64,000 nt of DNA from Coix lacryma-jobi var. lacryma-jobi (taxonomy: Eukaryota > Streptophyta > Magnoliopsida > Poales > Poaceae). Within the stretch, counting starts at the first letter, position 1. Every line of letters begins with the position of its first letter. Below the pieces are notes generated by a model. The model saw only the letters and a program-made list of their open reading frames with translations. It had not been told where the DNA came from and made no database searches. A program made the position numbers and the translations under genes. Positions 55,601-63,827 of this stretch are shown here, in pieces. Location of the stretch: contig CM019827.1 of NCBI GenBank assembly GCA_009763385.1, positions 95,826,177 through 95,890,176 of the forward strand, written 5' to 3'.

Positions 55601-58600
55601 CAACTCAATCTCCTAGAGTCCTGGACTTGTCCAAGGAAACTCCCTAGCCCAAGCCCATCCCTATACAAGGGATTAATTGGCTAGGCCTAAGCCTATTCAG
55701 CCATAAAACAGTATGGCCTAAAGAGCATAACACAACCCTGTCTAACATGAACAATACGTTTTGCACCAAACCGTCTAGATGAAATTTCTGAAGGAATATA
55801 GTGCATGGCGAAGAAAAAAAAAAAATAAGCAGGGGCAGTTTCACCTACCTTTCAAACGATTTGATCCAAAACTGTGGGCACTGCTAGTGAGCATGCTGGT
55901 AACAATCTAGGTAACGATCTAGCCTTTTGTGGCTACTAGTTTCTGTGCAAAAACCTTAAGGGGCCGTTTGGATCCCTTTATTTTGGAGGAATTGGAGTCA
56001 ACTCAATAAACTAGGCTATTTGGCTTGGAATTTGACATTCCACCACTTTCCAAAGTCCACATATAAGCCTATCTCAAATTCATAGGGTGGGATTGAGAAA
56101 TGGATTCTATAGATCACCATGCTATATTTCTATTTTGCAACTTATAACATTCTTCAACTCACTCCTCTATGGTATAAATGCAACACATGAGTATTTCTCT
56201 CGCATAGCCAACAATAATATACAAATATAATTCATATAAAACAATATTAGCTTAATTAATATGTGTCTAAATTATGATTCTTAAAATGAATTCAATTAAA
56301 ATGAATTCAATTCCAAGGATCCAAACGAGCCTAATCAAAATAGTTGAATTCTTGGAGTTCACTCCCATCTATCTACTGCCTACCACAACTCATGAAGTGG
56401 TACTTGACCTAGATATGCTTGCTGCGCTCATGGAAGATGGGTTCTTTGCCAAGGCCCAAGCGGACTTGTTGTCCACCCTCAGCTCGACTGCTCGGCGATC
56501 TCATTGGCAGAGACTCAGAAGTGCTTCTGCGTCTTTGCCAATGAGATCCTTCTGCGTCTCTGCCAATGAGATCGGCGAGCAGCCGAGCAAGCCAGATAGC
56601 CTGAGCGGTAGTGGCTGCAATGTACTCTGCCTCATAGCTGGACAATGCCACCACCTGCTGCTTGACCGACTGCCAGCTGATCAGACACTTGACAAGGAAG
56701 AATAGCGTCCCGCTGGTGCTCTTGCTCGTGTCGATTTTTGCGGCGTGGTCGCTGTCGCTGTACCCGATGAGTGCAAGCCGTAGTCGGAGGTACCCGCAAC
56801 GTAGCGAAGGATCCTCTTGATGGTCCCGTGGTCGGTCACTGCATGAACTGACTGACGTAGCCGACGGCGAATGCCAAGTCCGGCCGCTTGTGGATGAGGT
56901 AGCGAAGGCTGCCCACAATATGCCGGTACAACGTGGCGTCAACCTCTTTCGCCGTGTTGTCGCGACTTAGCTTTAGCCTCTCCTCCATGGGAGTGTGGGT
57001 TGGGTTGCAGTCGGTGAGCCCGCCCAGCTCGACAATGTGCTTGGCGTAGGCGGTCTGGCGAAGGGAGATGCTAGAGCTGTCCTGGTGGACCTCAATCCCC
57101 AAGTAGAAAGAGAGGAGCCCCAAGTCGCTCATCTAGAAGACAATCTTCATCTTCGTCTTCAATGCCTCCACCTCGTCTTCCTTGGTGCCGGTGATCACCA
57201 AGTTGTCGACGTAGACGCCTACCAGCAGGGCATTGCCTCCCTTGCCCTGCCGGTAGATAGCAGCCTCGTGAGTGCTCTGCTGGAACCATTTGTTTGAGGG
57301 TGGAGTCCAGCTTAGCGTTCCAGGCTCGAAGTGCCTGCCGCAAGCCGTAGAGGGCCTTGCGCACGCGGAGAACCTTGTTCTCCTTGCCAGGGATTACAAA
57401 TCCTGGCGGTTGGCGGACGTTAGATCTCCTTCAAGTTGCCGTTGAGGAAGGATGACTTGATGTCCATGCGGTGGATGCGCCAGCCCTCCTGGGCTACCAG
57501 AGAGAGGAGACGAACAGACTCCATGCGTGCGATAGGTGTGAAGGCGTTGTCGAAGTTGACCCCCTCGTGCTGAACGAACCCGCGCGCCACGAGTCGTGCC
57601 TTGTGCTTGATCACTTCCCAGGTCTCATCCTTCTTGAGCTTGAACACCCACTTAAGGGTAATGGCGTGGTGGTCGGCGGGAAGATCCGCCAGCTCCCATG
57701 TCCGGTTCCGCTCGATGGCGTCCATCTCCTGCTTCATTGCGGCGCGCCATGCCGCGTCTCCCTCCGCCTCAACGAAGGAGCGGGGCTTGTCATCGTCTTG
57801 CGCCAAGTGCAGCTCCCCTTCAAAGTCGTGTTGCGCCAGTCTAGGGACGGGCAACTCACTGAGGATGTTGTCCATGGTACGATAGCGCAGAGGCTCGTCG
57901 TCGTGGTAGGCATCGACGCGGTCCTCGTCATAGGTCAGCGGGGTAGTGAACTCCACCGTGCGCTGCTCGTCGTGGACCGAAGCTGTCGGGGCCGATGCTG
58001 GTGATGTGGCCGCTGGTGTAGGAGAGTCAGGAACCGGTGCAGGAGAACATGGAGTGGCCGGTGGTGTAGAGTGGGGTGTGGCCGATGCCGAAGGTGGTGA
58101 AGAGTGGAGCGTAGCCGGTGCGGAAGGTGGTGGTGGACTCGCTGGAGCTGGCGGCAAGTGAGGTGCCGAGGTGGGCGAACTCGGTGAAGACGAGCTGCTA
58201 GCTCCCCCAGCTCTCTCGATGTGGATGTAGTCGATGATGTAGTCTCTGAGAGTCGAGGTTGAGTTGTCATCCACTGCCTTGTCCCACATCCAGCCTCACC
58301 CTTCGTCGAACACGACGTCACGCGAGATTCAGACATGTTGTGTTGCAGGGTCGAGGATGCGGTAGGCCTTGGCGCCCTCCGCGTAGGCGATGAAGACCCC
58401 TGGTGCACTCTGGTCGTCAAGCTTGCTGACGTGGTCGAGCTCCTTGGCGAATGCGAGGCACCCGAAGAAGCGGAGGTGGATGACTGTCTGCTTGCGCTCG
58501 TGCCAGGCCTCGTACGTCGTCTTGCTGTCAAGCGCCTTGGTGGGCGAGCGGTTGAGGACGTGGACGGTCGTCATCACCGCCTCTCCCCAGTAGATCGCCG

Positions 58601-61600
58601 ACATTCGCTTCATGAGGAGGGCACGAGTAGTAGCCACCACCGTCTGGTTGTGGCGCTCGACGATGCCGTTCTGCTACGGGGTGTACGGGGTGAAGTGGCG
58701 CTGGATCCCCTCGTTGGCGCAGTACGCCGCGAACTCAACCGCCGTTGTCCGTGCATAACACTTGAAGCTTGCGACCGCACTCCTCCGCAGCAGCTTGATG
58801 GCGTCCGTAGCTGCCCCCTTGGTATCGAGCAGGACAACCCACATTTAGCGGGACACATCGTCGACGAGGAGGAGGAAGTAGCACTGTCCTCTAGGTGTAG
58901 TAGGGGTCATGGGGCCGCAGAGCCATTTATGAGCTCCAACTTCTCCTTGGCACGAAAGCTCGCCTGGCGAGGGAAGGGGAGCTGTCATTGTTTGGTGAGG
59001 ACAGGTGTCGCAGAACTGCTCCACGTGGTCGACGTGTGGCATGCCCCGCTCCATCTCCTTGTTGCCGAGCTGCTTCAGGGCCTCAAAGTTGAGGTGCCCA
59101 AAGCACTCGTGCCACCCCCAGGCGTCGTCGTCGCGGCGGGCAGCAAGACAGAGAAGCTGCACCACCTGTACGTGGAGGACAGAGGCGGTTTCTCCTTGGC
59201 GAGGACCCTACGACTGCGGTTCCAGATGCGCAACACCTCGTCCTCGATCTCCACGCGCGAGCCGTTCTCATCCAGTTCCCCCAAGCTGATGATGGAGTTC
59301 CTCAGCGTGGGGATGTAGTAGACGCCGGTGAACAACTGGTGTTTGCCGGTCTTGGCGGTGAAGACGACTGAATCGATGCCCTTGATCTTCACGACGGAGG
59401 CGTCCCCAAACTTGACGGACACGCTGGAGTCCAAGTCGGAGAAGAACTCCCGCCGCCCGGCACGACCGAATCGATGCCCTTGATCTCCACGACGGAGGCG
59501 TCCCCAAACTTGACAGACACGCTGGAGTCCAAGTCAGAGAAGAACTCCCGCCGCCCGGTCATGTGGTGGGTGGCGCCGGTGTCGAGGTACTAGCCGTCGA
59601 TCTTGTCGTCACCGGCGGAGCCGAGGAAGGCGTGGGCACGTGGCTCGTTGAGGTGGAGTGCGGCGACGGTCGGCGTGGGAGAGGAGTGTAGCTCGATGTC
59701 CCCGTGGATGAAGAACAGAGCCGGCTCATCGCCCTCCTGCGCTTGCGCGATGTGAGCCTGACCACCGCGCCTCGCCTGCCGGTAGTCCTTGGTCCATTGG
59801 CCGGTCTTGCCGCAGCTCTTGCAGATGTCGTCCTGGTTGGCCTTGCGCTGGCCGTCGGTGCCGTCAGGAGCGCCACCATGCGCCTGGGGAGCTTTGTCCC
59901 GCTTGCGTGGCCGGCGCTTGCGAGTGCTCGACGAAGCTGAAGCCTCGCCCTTCTTCCGCTCCTTTTGGCAAGCGAGCCGCTGCTCCTCGGTGAAGAGAAG
60001 CTTGCTGCTGACGGTGACCGGCTACATGGGACTCCAGCAGTATTTCGATCGACACGGCGACCTGCTTGTACTTCTCGGGGACGGAGCCGAGGAATTTTTC
60101 TCATCGATCTTGGTGTAGCCGTACCACACCAGCTGCTGCTACAGGGTGGAGAGGCTTAGGGTGAAGTCGTCGATGTCCTCGCCTGACTTGAAGGCCAAGT
60201 CCCCCCACTCCTTCCGCAGCCTCTGCAGCGTGGATCGTTGGTGGTTGCTACCGATGTGTGCCGCAGTGATGGCTTCCCAAGCGTCCTTGGCGGTCTCCTT
60301 GTCTGCGAGGGTGGACTGCATCTCCACCGGGACAGCTGCAAGGATGGCCTCCATCGCCCACCGATCCTTGGTCAAGTCAACGTCGCCGTACCGTACCGCG
60401 TCCCACATGTGCCGCGCTTGCAGCTTGACCTTCATCACCATGGACCATTCGTTGAAGTTCGTCTTGGTGAGCATAAGCCATCCGCCGTGGAGAATAGGTG
60501 AGATTGGAGATTGAATTAGGTGAGAGGATTAGAGCTTAACTTCATTCTTGTTGATCTCATTGATGCATCAGATTACATATATTTAGGAGGCAGCCCTGAT
60601 CGGCCTAAAGCTCCCAACTCCACATTCACACTCCTCTCCTCTCTTTCATACTACTCAGGCCCTTTCACATTACCGGCCCTTTGTGTTGGAGTATAAGTGA
60701 ATTGCCCACCTCTCCCCATCAGCTTAAGCTTTTGGGTTGAACTGGTTGGTGCATGCAACTTAATATGGTATCAAAAAACCAGGGGTCTCGAGTTTTAATC
60801 CTGGTAGGCACGATTAAATAAAATAATTGTTGTCCGCTCCTATTTCCACGTCTGAGGCCTGAGGGGCCTCCACGTGAGGCGGAGTGTTGGAGTATAAGTG
60901 AATTGCCCACCTCTCCTCATCAGCTTAAGCTTTTGGGTTGAACTGGTTGGTGCATGCAACTTAATACTTTGATCATCTCACGGCTTAGCTGGCCGACTGA
61001 TCGGCTTGCTTCTTCTGGGCCCTTCGGCTATAGTGCCGGCCCCACATTACATAAGTGTCTGGACTCTTGGTCAACTTGGGATATTCTTATACTCCCTGCA
61101 TATTTAATTATAAATGAACACTTGATTGACACTTCAAGTCTTCACCAAGGTTATCAAGTCATCTGATTAATCACGATTAGTCATGATTATCAATGTCATT
61201 GCGATCAATTATGCACTACGATTAGTCACGATTAGTTGAGATTAGTCAGCTGATTGGTGCCATGGTGACTAGGGTTGATTGAATGATTTGAAAAAATATG
61301 CACTTCAATTGACCAGAAAAAAAAATCTATATCGCAGCTCATAAATATTAAGAGACGATTTCAGCTCTATGTTCTGACCTTTTTTGATATGCGTGCAATA
61401 AATGTCATACTGCAGGTACAATGTTTTAGGATTAGCAGCTACTCTTGGGGAAGCATTCTTTCGATGCATAGAGGGTTCTTCTGTCACCCTTGCTCTTATG
61501 GAGAATGTGCAAGTTATGGAGTTTCGGCATCTGCGCCAACTTATCCACCTTGTTATTATTCCATTTGTTAAATATTGTCCTGCTGATCTATGGCAAGTGT

Positions 61601-63827
61601 GGCTAGCGAACCTTTTGCAGCCATTATTTGTCCACTGTCAGCAAGCTCTTAACTATTCATGGTCCAGTCTTCTTCATGAGGGTCGGGCTAAGGTTCCTGA
61701 CAGCATTGGTAATCTTCCTGGATCAGAACTGAAGGTAGAGGTTATGGAAGAAAAGTTGCTGCGTGACTTGACTCGCGAAGTATGTTCTGTGCTTTGGGCT
61801 TTATCATCACCAGGCTTAAATAATGGACTTCCATCCTTGGAACAACTTGGACCTTCCAACCGGATGGACTCTGTTCTAAAGAATCTGGAGTCCTTTGCTT
61901 CAAGTTCTCTAACTGGGTAATGCAATTATTTTGAGCACCTTGTGTGATTTACCTAAAATATTTCTATTCCTTTTAACCTGATGTTAAACATTCTCTGAGC
62001 TTTGACCATTCTTAGGATTTCAAGAATTTCTGTTCTAACTTGGTTGACGTTTTATAGCTCCTTTCACAAGAATTAATATCTGATATAAATTAATTAGTCT
62101 GACCCACTATTTTATCTTGCTTCATTGCTGTATCTGCATATCATAGATGTAACTAGAAAAATAAAATGCTGGGAAGAAATATGCAAATCGTGGCTTTAGT
62201 CTAAGGATTTGTAAAACTTCAAATATTTTATACATAATTCAAGATTTGTTCTCGAAAACGCGAGAGAGCTGCACTTCATTATATTAAAGAAAAAAGAACA
62301 TTCTTCAAGATTAAAACATGAAACATATCACAACAGACAGAGGGAGTATGATATTATTATATTGCAAGACTTTTGAGGACAAATCTAGTGCTATTATTTT
62401 TGTACATCCAATTTGATGTTCTCAGCTATAGTGTTGAATGCATTTTACAAAGTCTAAAGCATTGGGCAAAAAAGATATCAAAAGATAGAGGTATTCATCA
62501 AATAACAAATAGAGACTTTTTTTTTTCTTTTGCAGATTTATTTTGCTTCACATTGGCACAGCTCTTCCTGCATTGAGGATATCAGTTGAAGTGTTCACTT
62601 GGACAGATAGTGATGCTGTGACTAAAGTTATCCCCTTTTGTGGTGCATTGATCCACCTTGCCGTTGCTTCAAACCAGGCTGAGTTGAGGCAGTTTGTTGC
62701 AAAGGATTTATTTTCCTCTATAATACACGGTTTATCTGTTGAATCAAATTCAGTCATGAGTGCTGAACTTGTTGGACTTTGTCGGGAGATATATGTCTAT
62801 CTGTCTGATAGAGACCCTGCACCTAGGCAGGTAATTTTTGTATGATACATAATTGAGCTGATATAAAAATATGGTTGCTCTAATCTGCCACTAGGGCTAT
62901 GGTTTTTAGGCATGGAATGTTTTTTTATGCTATTTAGGTAAATGGGTTACATGTCAATTTTGAGCACTATAATTAATTCCTTGCAGATTAAAATTAGAAA
63001 TAGCTACACCACATGTTAGCTCCATATCCCAATTTGCAAAAATGAGCAAGTTCGACTTGTGTTTGTGTATGGCTCTTGGCTATACTTGTTGCAATGAAGA
63101 CTTTAAGCTTGTGAGTGATCCACATTTTGTCTGCACCAATATTTGATATATTTGGATAGTTTTATAATCTGTCATTGAAATACTGTTATTTCACCGTCAT
63201 GTGATTAACACCATTATATGTTGCTAGTTTCCTTTGAGTTATTTTAGAAATAATTTTACTAGTATTATTTTTTACATATAAAAGGCCATGTAGCTACTCA
63301 CTACTTTCAGTATATTGTTTTTGGCTAAGGATTTGTACATGTTTATTTTTTTCACAATGGGGTGCCTGAATTTCATTGCTAAGAAACAACAAAATTACAA
63401 ATTTGTACATGTTGATAATGAATGAAATTTGAAGGGACTCAAGTATAGTGAAGTGAACAAATGCCTAGACATGCTTGCTTGCTTTGTTAAGTGAAATATC
63501 GTTACCAATGAGTCAATGGGTAGTTGACAAGGATAATAACCTCCACTGGTTGCTTTTTTTGGTAGTAGGATGTGAGTCCTGGAAATAACTATTTTACTGG
63601 GCCAGTTACATGCACTGGGACTAAATTATAGCTTTGTTTGCAGGTTCTTCTTTCCCTCCCACACATCAAACAGGAAGATTTACTAGCATTTGATGACTCT
63701 TTGAGTAAAACTGCTAGTCCAAAAGAGCAAAAGCAGCATATGCGAAGCTTACTTCTGCTGGCTACAGGGAACAAACTTAGAGCCCTTGCTGCTCAGAAGA
63801 CAACTAATGTGATTACCAATGTTACAA
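40498..63827 (+). CDS. HST: HASTY, plant exportin-5 orthologue (21 exons; last exon outside window)
   Basis: Karyopherin of the exportin-5 family, made of HEAT repeats, that binds RAN and acts in microRNA biogenesis and movement at the nucleus and nuclear pore. Exons: 40498-40614, 41091-41192, 47187-47330, 47421-47501, 47586-47655, 47928-47998, 48121-48284, 48377-48448, 48538-48775, 49503-49565, 49652-49903, 50371-50484, 50971-51097, 51179-51348, 51642-51740, 53893-53996, 54094-54388, 54523-54755, 61416-61916, 62536-62830, 63644-63827. All introns are GT-AG, phases agree and no stop occurs in 1,165 codons. The Arabidopsis protein is about 1,200 residues, so only some 25-30 C-terminal residues are missing. 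Hallmarks: LRWLPEDIT, RLHACEFFK, LLRGEHN, EEKLLRDLTRE and YLSDRDPAPRQV. Introns 2 and 18 hold antisense retroelements, yet coding is intact. Confidence 0.96.
40615..41090 (+). other. HST: HST intron 1
   Basis: 476 bp, AT-rich, typical splice sites; nothing else seen. Confidence 0.85.
41091..41192 (+). CDS. HST: HST exon 2
   Basis: Residues 40-73 (starts VKSGDVRAL). Donor GTAAAG; followed by the 6-kb intron 2. Confidence 0.93.
42323..42373 (-). repeat. Partial 3' LTR of the intron 2 element
   Basis: 51 bp identical in order to the start of 46,495-46,596 with few changes; the other half was lost when RNase H was joined to it. Confidence 0.88.
42374..44666 (-). pseudogene. pol of the intron 2 element: integrase end, reverse transcriptase, partial RNase H
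   Basis: The frame opens after a 1-nt deletion near 44,656, just before the integrase catalytic Glu (QNGKAERMIR). A long Pro-rich linker with a further frame change near 43,700 leads to reverse transcriptase (DLVPRPPGSNVV, KARWVLRGFTQRPGVDYNETF, LLYVDDIVLT near 43,080). The segment with the first RT catalytic Asp, normally just before AFLHGTL, has been deleted. A TAG at 42,587-42,589 interrupts RNase H at YTDAD; the frame then continues through STEAEYRAVA to the LTR junction near 42,380, where RNase H stops short. The copy cannot be functional. Confidence 0.9.
44667..46429 (-). pseudogene. gag-like region, protease and integrase of the intron 2 element
   Basis: The ATG at 46,429 on the minus strand opens a long frame. 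The first about 250 residues are Ala-, Pro- and Gly-rich and lack both the gag core and the CCHC knuckle. The protease site DSGATYHTT follows near 45,520, then the integrase zinc region (WHRRLGHPG ... LCHACQLGRH, HHCC complete) and catalytic D residues (HCDLWTSP, VVQCDNGREF). The frame is lost near 44,656 by a 1-nt deletion. The gag appears largely deleted or replaced by low-complexity sequence. Confidence 0.88.
46481..46494 (-). promoter_or_regulatory. Primer-binding site of the intron 2 element
   Basis: Minus strand TGGTATCAAGCTAG directly follows the LTR end, close to the initiator tRNA-Met site. Confidence 0.85.
46495..46596 (-). repeat. 5' LTR of the intron 2 element (102 bp)
   Basis: On the minus strand TGTTGGAGTATAAGAG ... 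CTTCCCAACA. The boundaries are fixed by the primer-binding site and the perfect CCGAC duplication. At 102 bp it is very short for a Ty1-copia LTR. Its first 14 bases equal those of the SMART LTR in intron 18. Confidence 0.9.
47126..47151. repeat. CT microsatellite in HST intron 2
   Basis: An uninterrupted run of about 13 CT units, 35 bp upstream of the exon 3 acceptor. It may contribute to the pyrimidine-rich region before the splice site. Confidence 0.9.
47187..47330 (+). CDS. HST: HST exon 3
   Basis: Residues 74-121 (HLVRLRWEEL ... LVAE). Acceptor TTTGCAG. Confidence 0.95.
47421..47501 (+). CDS. HST: HST exon 4
   Basis: Residues 122-148 (VVRREGVDLW ...). Confidence 0.94.
47586..47655 (+). 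CDS. HST: HST exon 5
   Basis: Residues 149-172 (AELVAMILRWLPEDIT ...); ends in phase 1 within a Gly codon. Confidence 0.95.
47731..47905. repeat. 42-bp tandem repeat in HST intron 5
   Basis: ATCAAATTAGAAGAA begins at 47731, 47798 and 47840; the last two units are 42 bp apart and practically identical. A partial further copy of the CTCTTCTGTTAAC end lies at 47,890-47,905, 22 bp before the acceptor. Confidence 0.85.
47928..47998 (+). CDS. HST: HST exon 6
   Basis: Residues 172-195 (DRRRSLLRGLTESL ...). Donor GTAAGT. Confidence 0.95.
48121..48284 (+). CDS. HST: HST exon 7
   Basis: Residues 196-250 (LLEKHFVAAL ...), ending in phase 2. Confidence 0.95.
48377..48448 (+). CDS. HST: HST exon 8
   Basis: Residues 250-274 (CGSLLSYSDFRLHACEFFK ...). 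Confidence 0.95.
48538..48775 (+). CDS. HST: HST exon 9
   Basis: Residues 274-353 (KRPVDVAVAEYD ... FLQQ). Confidence 0.95.
48776..49502 (+). other. HST: HST intron 9
   Basis: 727 bp. It contains a short minus-strand tRNA-like phrase (GGTTCAATCC complement at about 49,152) but no full tRNA; otherwise nothing seen. Confidence 0.7.
49503..49565 (+). CDS. HST: HST exon 10
   Basis: Residues 354-374 (MLEYYQHYKIALHFQ ... FWL). Short exon flanked by clear CTTGCAG and GTAGAC sites. Confidence 0.93.
49652..49903 (+). CDS. HST: HST exon 11
   Basis: Residues 375-458; includes a Ser/Lys/Glu-rich variable stretch before DEIYSTILDVSFKRML. Confidence 0.94.
49904..50370 (+). other. HST: HST intron 11
   Basis: 467 bp of AT-rich intron; nothing else recognised. 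Confidence 0.75.
50371..50484 (+). CDS. HST: HST exon 12
   Basis: Residues 459-496 (LDLIKVIASQ ...). Confidence 0.93.
50485..50970 (+). other. HST: HST intron 12
   Basis: 486 bp. Two regions rich in CCTAGGC-like words (about 50,530-50,580 and 50,780-50,830) face each other in part, perhaps an old degraded mobile element; no clean ends. Confidence 0.6.
50971..51097 (+). CDS. HST: HST exon 13
   Basis: Residues 497-539 (DLDAMEGAQLGLEAVVSAIF ...), ending in phase 1. Confidence 0.94.
51179..51348 (+). CDS. HST: HST exon 14
   Basis: Residues 539-595 (LLQQLLSLKW ... LLTSLPITFQ). Confidence 0.95.
51642..51740 (+). CDS. HST: HST exon 15
   Basis: Residues 596-628 (ARLQICSSFIRI ... LLPHMK). Confidence 0.95.
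51972..52577. mobile_element. Tourist-like (PIF/Harbinger) MITE carrying a Stowaway
   Basis: Terminal inverted repeats GAGCAACTCCAACGGTTTTG and its complement at the right end, flanked by the 3-bp duplication TTA (51,969-51,971; 52,578-52,580). The internal Stowaway splits it; without it the element is about 345 bp. Confidence 0.9.
52273..52531. mobile_element. Stowaway MITE (Tc1/mariner type), 259 bp
   Basis: Ends CTCCCTCCATCCCAAATTAT and its near complement (ATAATTTGGAATGGAGGGAG), with TA duplications at 52,271-52,272 and 52,532-52,533. Long inverted repeats extend inwards through a GACTCTCCAAGATTCTTGG-like arm. Confidence 0.95.
53245..53612. mobile_element. Tourist-like MITE
   Basis: Ends GGGCCCCGTTTGGATCC and GGATCCAAACGGCCCC, the end style of grass PIF/Harbinger MITEs. 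A target duplication is not clear. It is related to 55,960-56,331 in the opposite orientation. Confidence 0.8.
53893..53996 (+). CDS. HST: HST exon 16
   Basis: Residues 629-663 (NIADTMAYL ... LLRGEHNHLCEAFLVMASSAG). Confidence 0.95.
54094..54388 (+). CDS. HST: HST exon 17
   Basis: Residues 663-761 (QQQQEVLAWLLEPL ... WSIYHTVTFFEKALKRSG ...). Confidence 0.95.
54523..54755 (+). CDS. HST: HST exon 18
   Basis: Residues 762-839; ends NWLRGIRDSG in phase 2 before the 6.7-kb intron 18. Confidence 0.95.
55007..55382 (+). mobile_element. Possible solo LTR, plus strand
   Basis: Begins TGTTAGAGTATG, has a TATA-like CTCTATATAAGG near 55,138, and is flanked by GCTAT at 55,002-55,006 and 55,383-55,387. 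The end does not read CA (it is ATATCT), so the right boundary is doubtful. Confidence 0.45.
55481..55747 (-). repeat. LTR of a Ty1-copia element, minus strand, internal region lost
   Basis: Plus strand TGTAAGTTGGG ... CTGTCTAACA. A primer-binding site lies directly to its left (GTTTTGATACCA at about 55,469-55,480), so this is a 5' LTR reading leftwards. Little of its internal region remains before the LTR-like piece at 55,007. Contains a TATATATA promoter-like stretch near 55,535. Confidence 0.75.
55960..56331. mobile_element. Tourist-like (PIF/Harbinger) MITE, 372 bp
   Basis: Ends GGGGCCGTTTGGATCC and GGATCCAAACGAGCC, with a 3-bp duplication TAA (55,957-55,959; 56,332-56,334). It adjoins the broken end of the Ty1-copia RNase H region. 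Confidence 0.88.
56335..59600 (-). pseudogene. pol of the intron 18 element
   Basis: Minus strand: protease site DTGATHHMTG near 59,560-59,590 preceded at once by a stop; a 98-bp tandem duplication (59,371-59,566) shifts the frame just after it. Integrase pieces follow (FGHLNFEALK, QNGIVERHNQTV with a stop shortly before, VHVLNRSPTKAL), with a frameshift at the second catalytic Asp near 58,760. Reverse transcriptase follows in several frames (MDIKSSFLNGNL near 57,430, YLGIEVHQD near 57,090), and RNase H (YSDSDHA, SSYEAEYIAA) to about 56,340. A heavily decayed copy. Confidence 0.85.
59371..59566. repeat. 98-bp tandem duplication inside pol
   Basis: AATCGATGCCCTTGATCT begins at 59371 and again at 59469; the two 98-bp units differ by only a few bases. 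As 98 is not a multiple of three it adds a frameshift. Confidence 0.9.
59601..60474 (-). pseudogene. gag of the intron 18 element
   Basis: The frame from 60,474 (MLTKTNFNEWSMVMKVKLQ) carries the Ty1-copia gag core with AKDAWEAI and LRKEWGDLAF, stopped near 60,139, then continues in another frame with a Lys/Arg-rich segment. The zinc knuckle near 59,790-59,830 keeps CxxC but has Gln and Tyr where the His and last Cys belong. Confidence 0.8.
60684..60966 (+). mobile_element. SMART/TRIM small LTR retrotransposon, 283 bp
   Basis: Two 82-bp direct repeats (60,684-60,765 and 60,885-60,966) start TGTTGGAGTATAAG and end GCAACTTAATA, with a 119-bp non-coding interior. A primer-binding-like TGGTATCAA follows the first repeat and a purine-rich GTGAGGCGGAG precedes the second. 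The target duplication CTTTG is perfect (60,679-60,683; 60,967-60,971). Size and layout fit the small LTR retrotransposons (SMARTs, about 290 bp) described in grasses as favouring genes. It has no coding capacity and must move with proteins from another element. The LTRs end in TA and not CA. Confidence 0.92.
61416..61916 (+). CDS. HST: HST exon 19
   Basis: Residues 839-1006 (YNVLGLAATLGEAFF ... MEEKLLRDLTRE ...). The phase fits exon 18 across the retroelement-filled intron. Confidence 0.96.
61917..62535 (+). other. HST: HST intron 19
   Basis: 619 bp of AT-rich intron. A stretch near 62,250-62,350 (CGAGAGAGC ... GACAGAGGGAGTATGATAT) resembles a decayed MITE end; not certain. Confidence 0.6.
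62536..62830 (+). CDS. HST: HST exon 20
   Basis: Residues 1006-1104 (ends YLSDRDPAPRQ). Confidence 0.95.
62831..63643 (+). other. HST: HST intron 20
   Basis: 813 bp, AT-rich; nothing else recognised. Confidence 0.75.
63644..63827 (+). CDS. HST: HST exon 21 (penultimate)
   Basis: Residues 1105-1165 plus 1 nt (VLLSLPHIKQEDL ... NVITNVT). Donor GTGAGC at 63,828. The final exon is not in the window. Confidence 0.93.

Larger units (their letters stand above)
56335..60480 (-). mobile_element. Degenerate antisense Ty1-copia element in HST intron 18
   Basis: Coding reads leftwards from a gag start near 60,474 to RNase H near 56,400. The 3' end is lost at the MITE junction (56,334) and no 3' LTR is seen. 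The region right of 60,480 (TATA-like TAAATATATG on the minus strand, 60,570-60,590) may be the 5' LTR, but its ends cannot be fixed and no primer-binding site is seen. Many stops and frameshifts. It differs from the intron 2 element and from the Sireviruses. Confidence 0.85.
54756..61415 (+). other. HST: HST intron 18 (6,660 bp)
   Basis: An assembly of LTR fragments, a Tourist-like MITE, an antisense Ty1-copia element and a SMART. The flanks 54,756-55,001 and about 61,080-61,415 look like original intron. A run of CGATTAGTCA-like words lies at 61,165-61,250. Confidence 0.9.

Noticed and set aside
55007..55747. The LTR-like pieces at 55,007 and 55,481 as the two LTRs of one element, or as LTRs of the intron 18 Ty1-copia element
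   Set aside because: Their sequences do not match each other, and the primer-binding site of 55,481-55,747 points away from the pol at 56,335-60,480.
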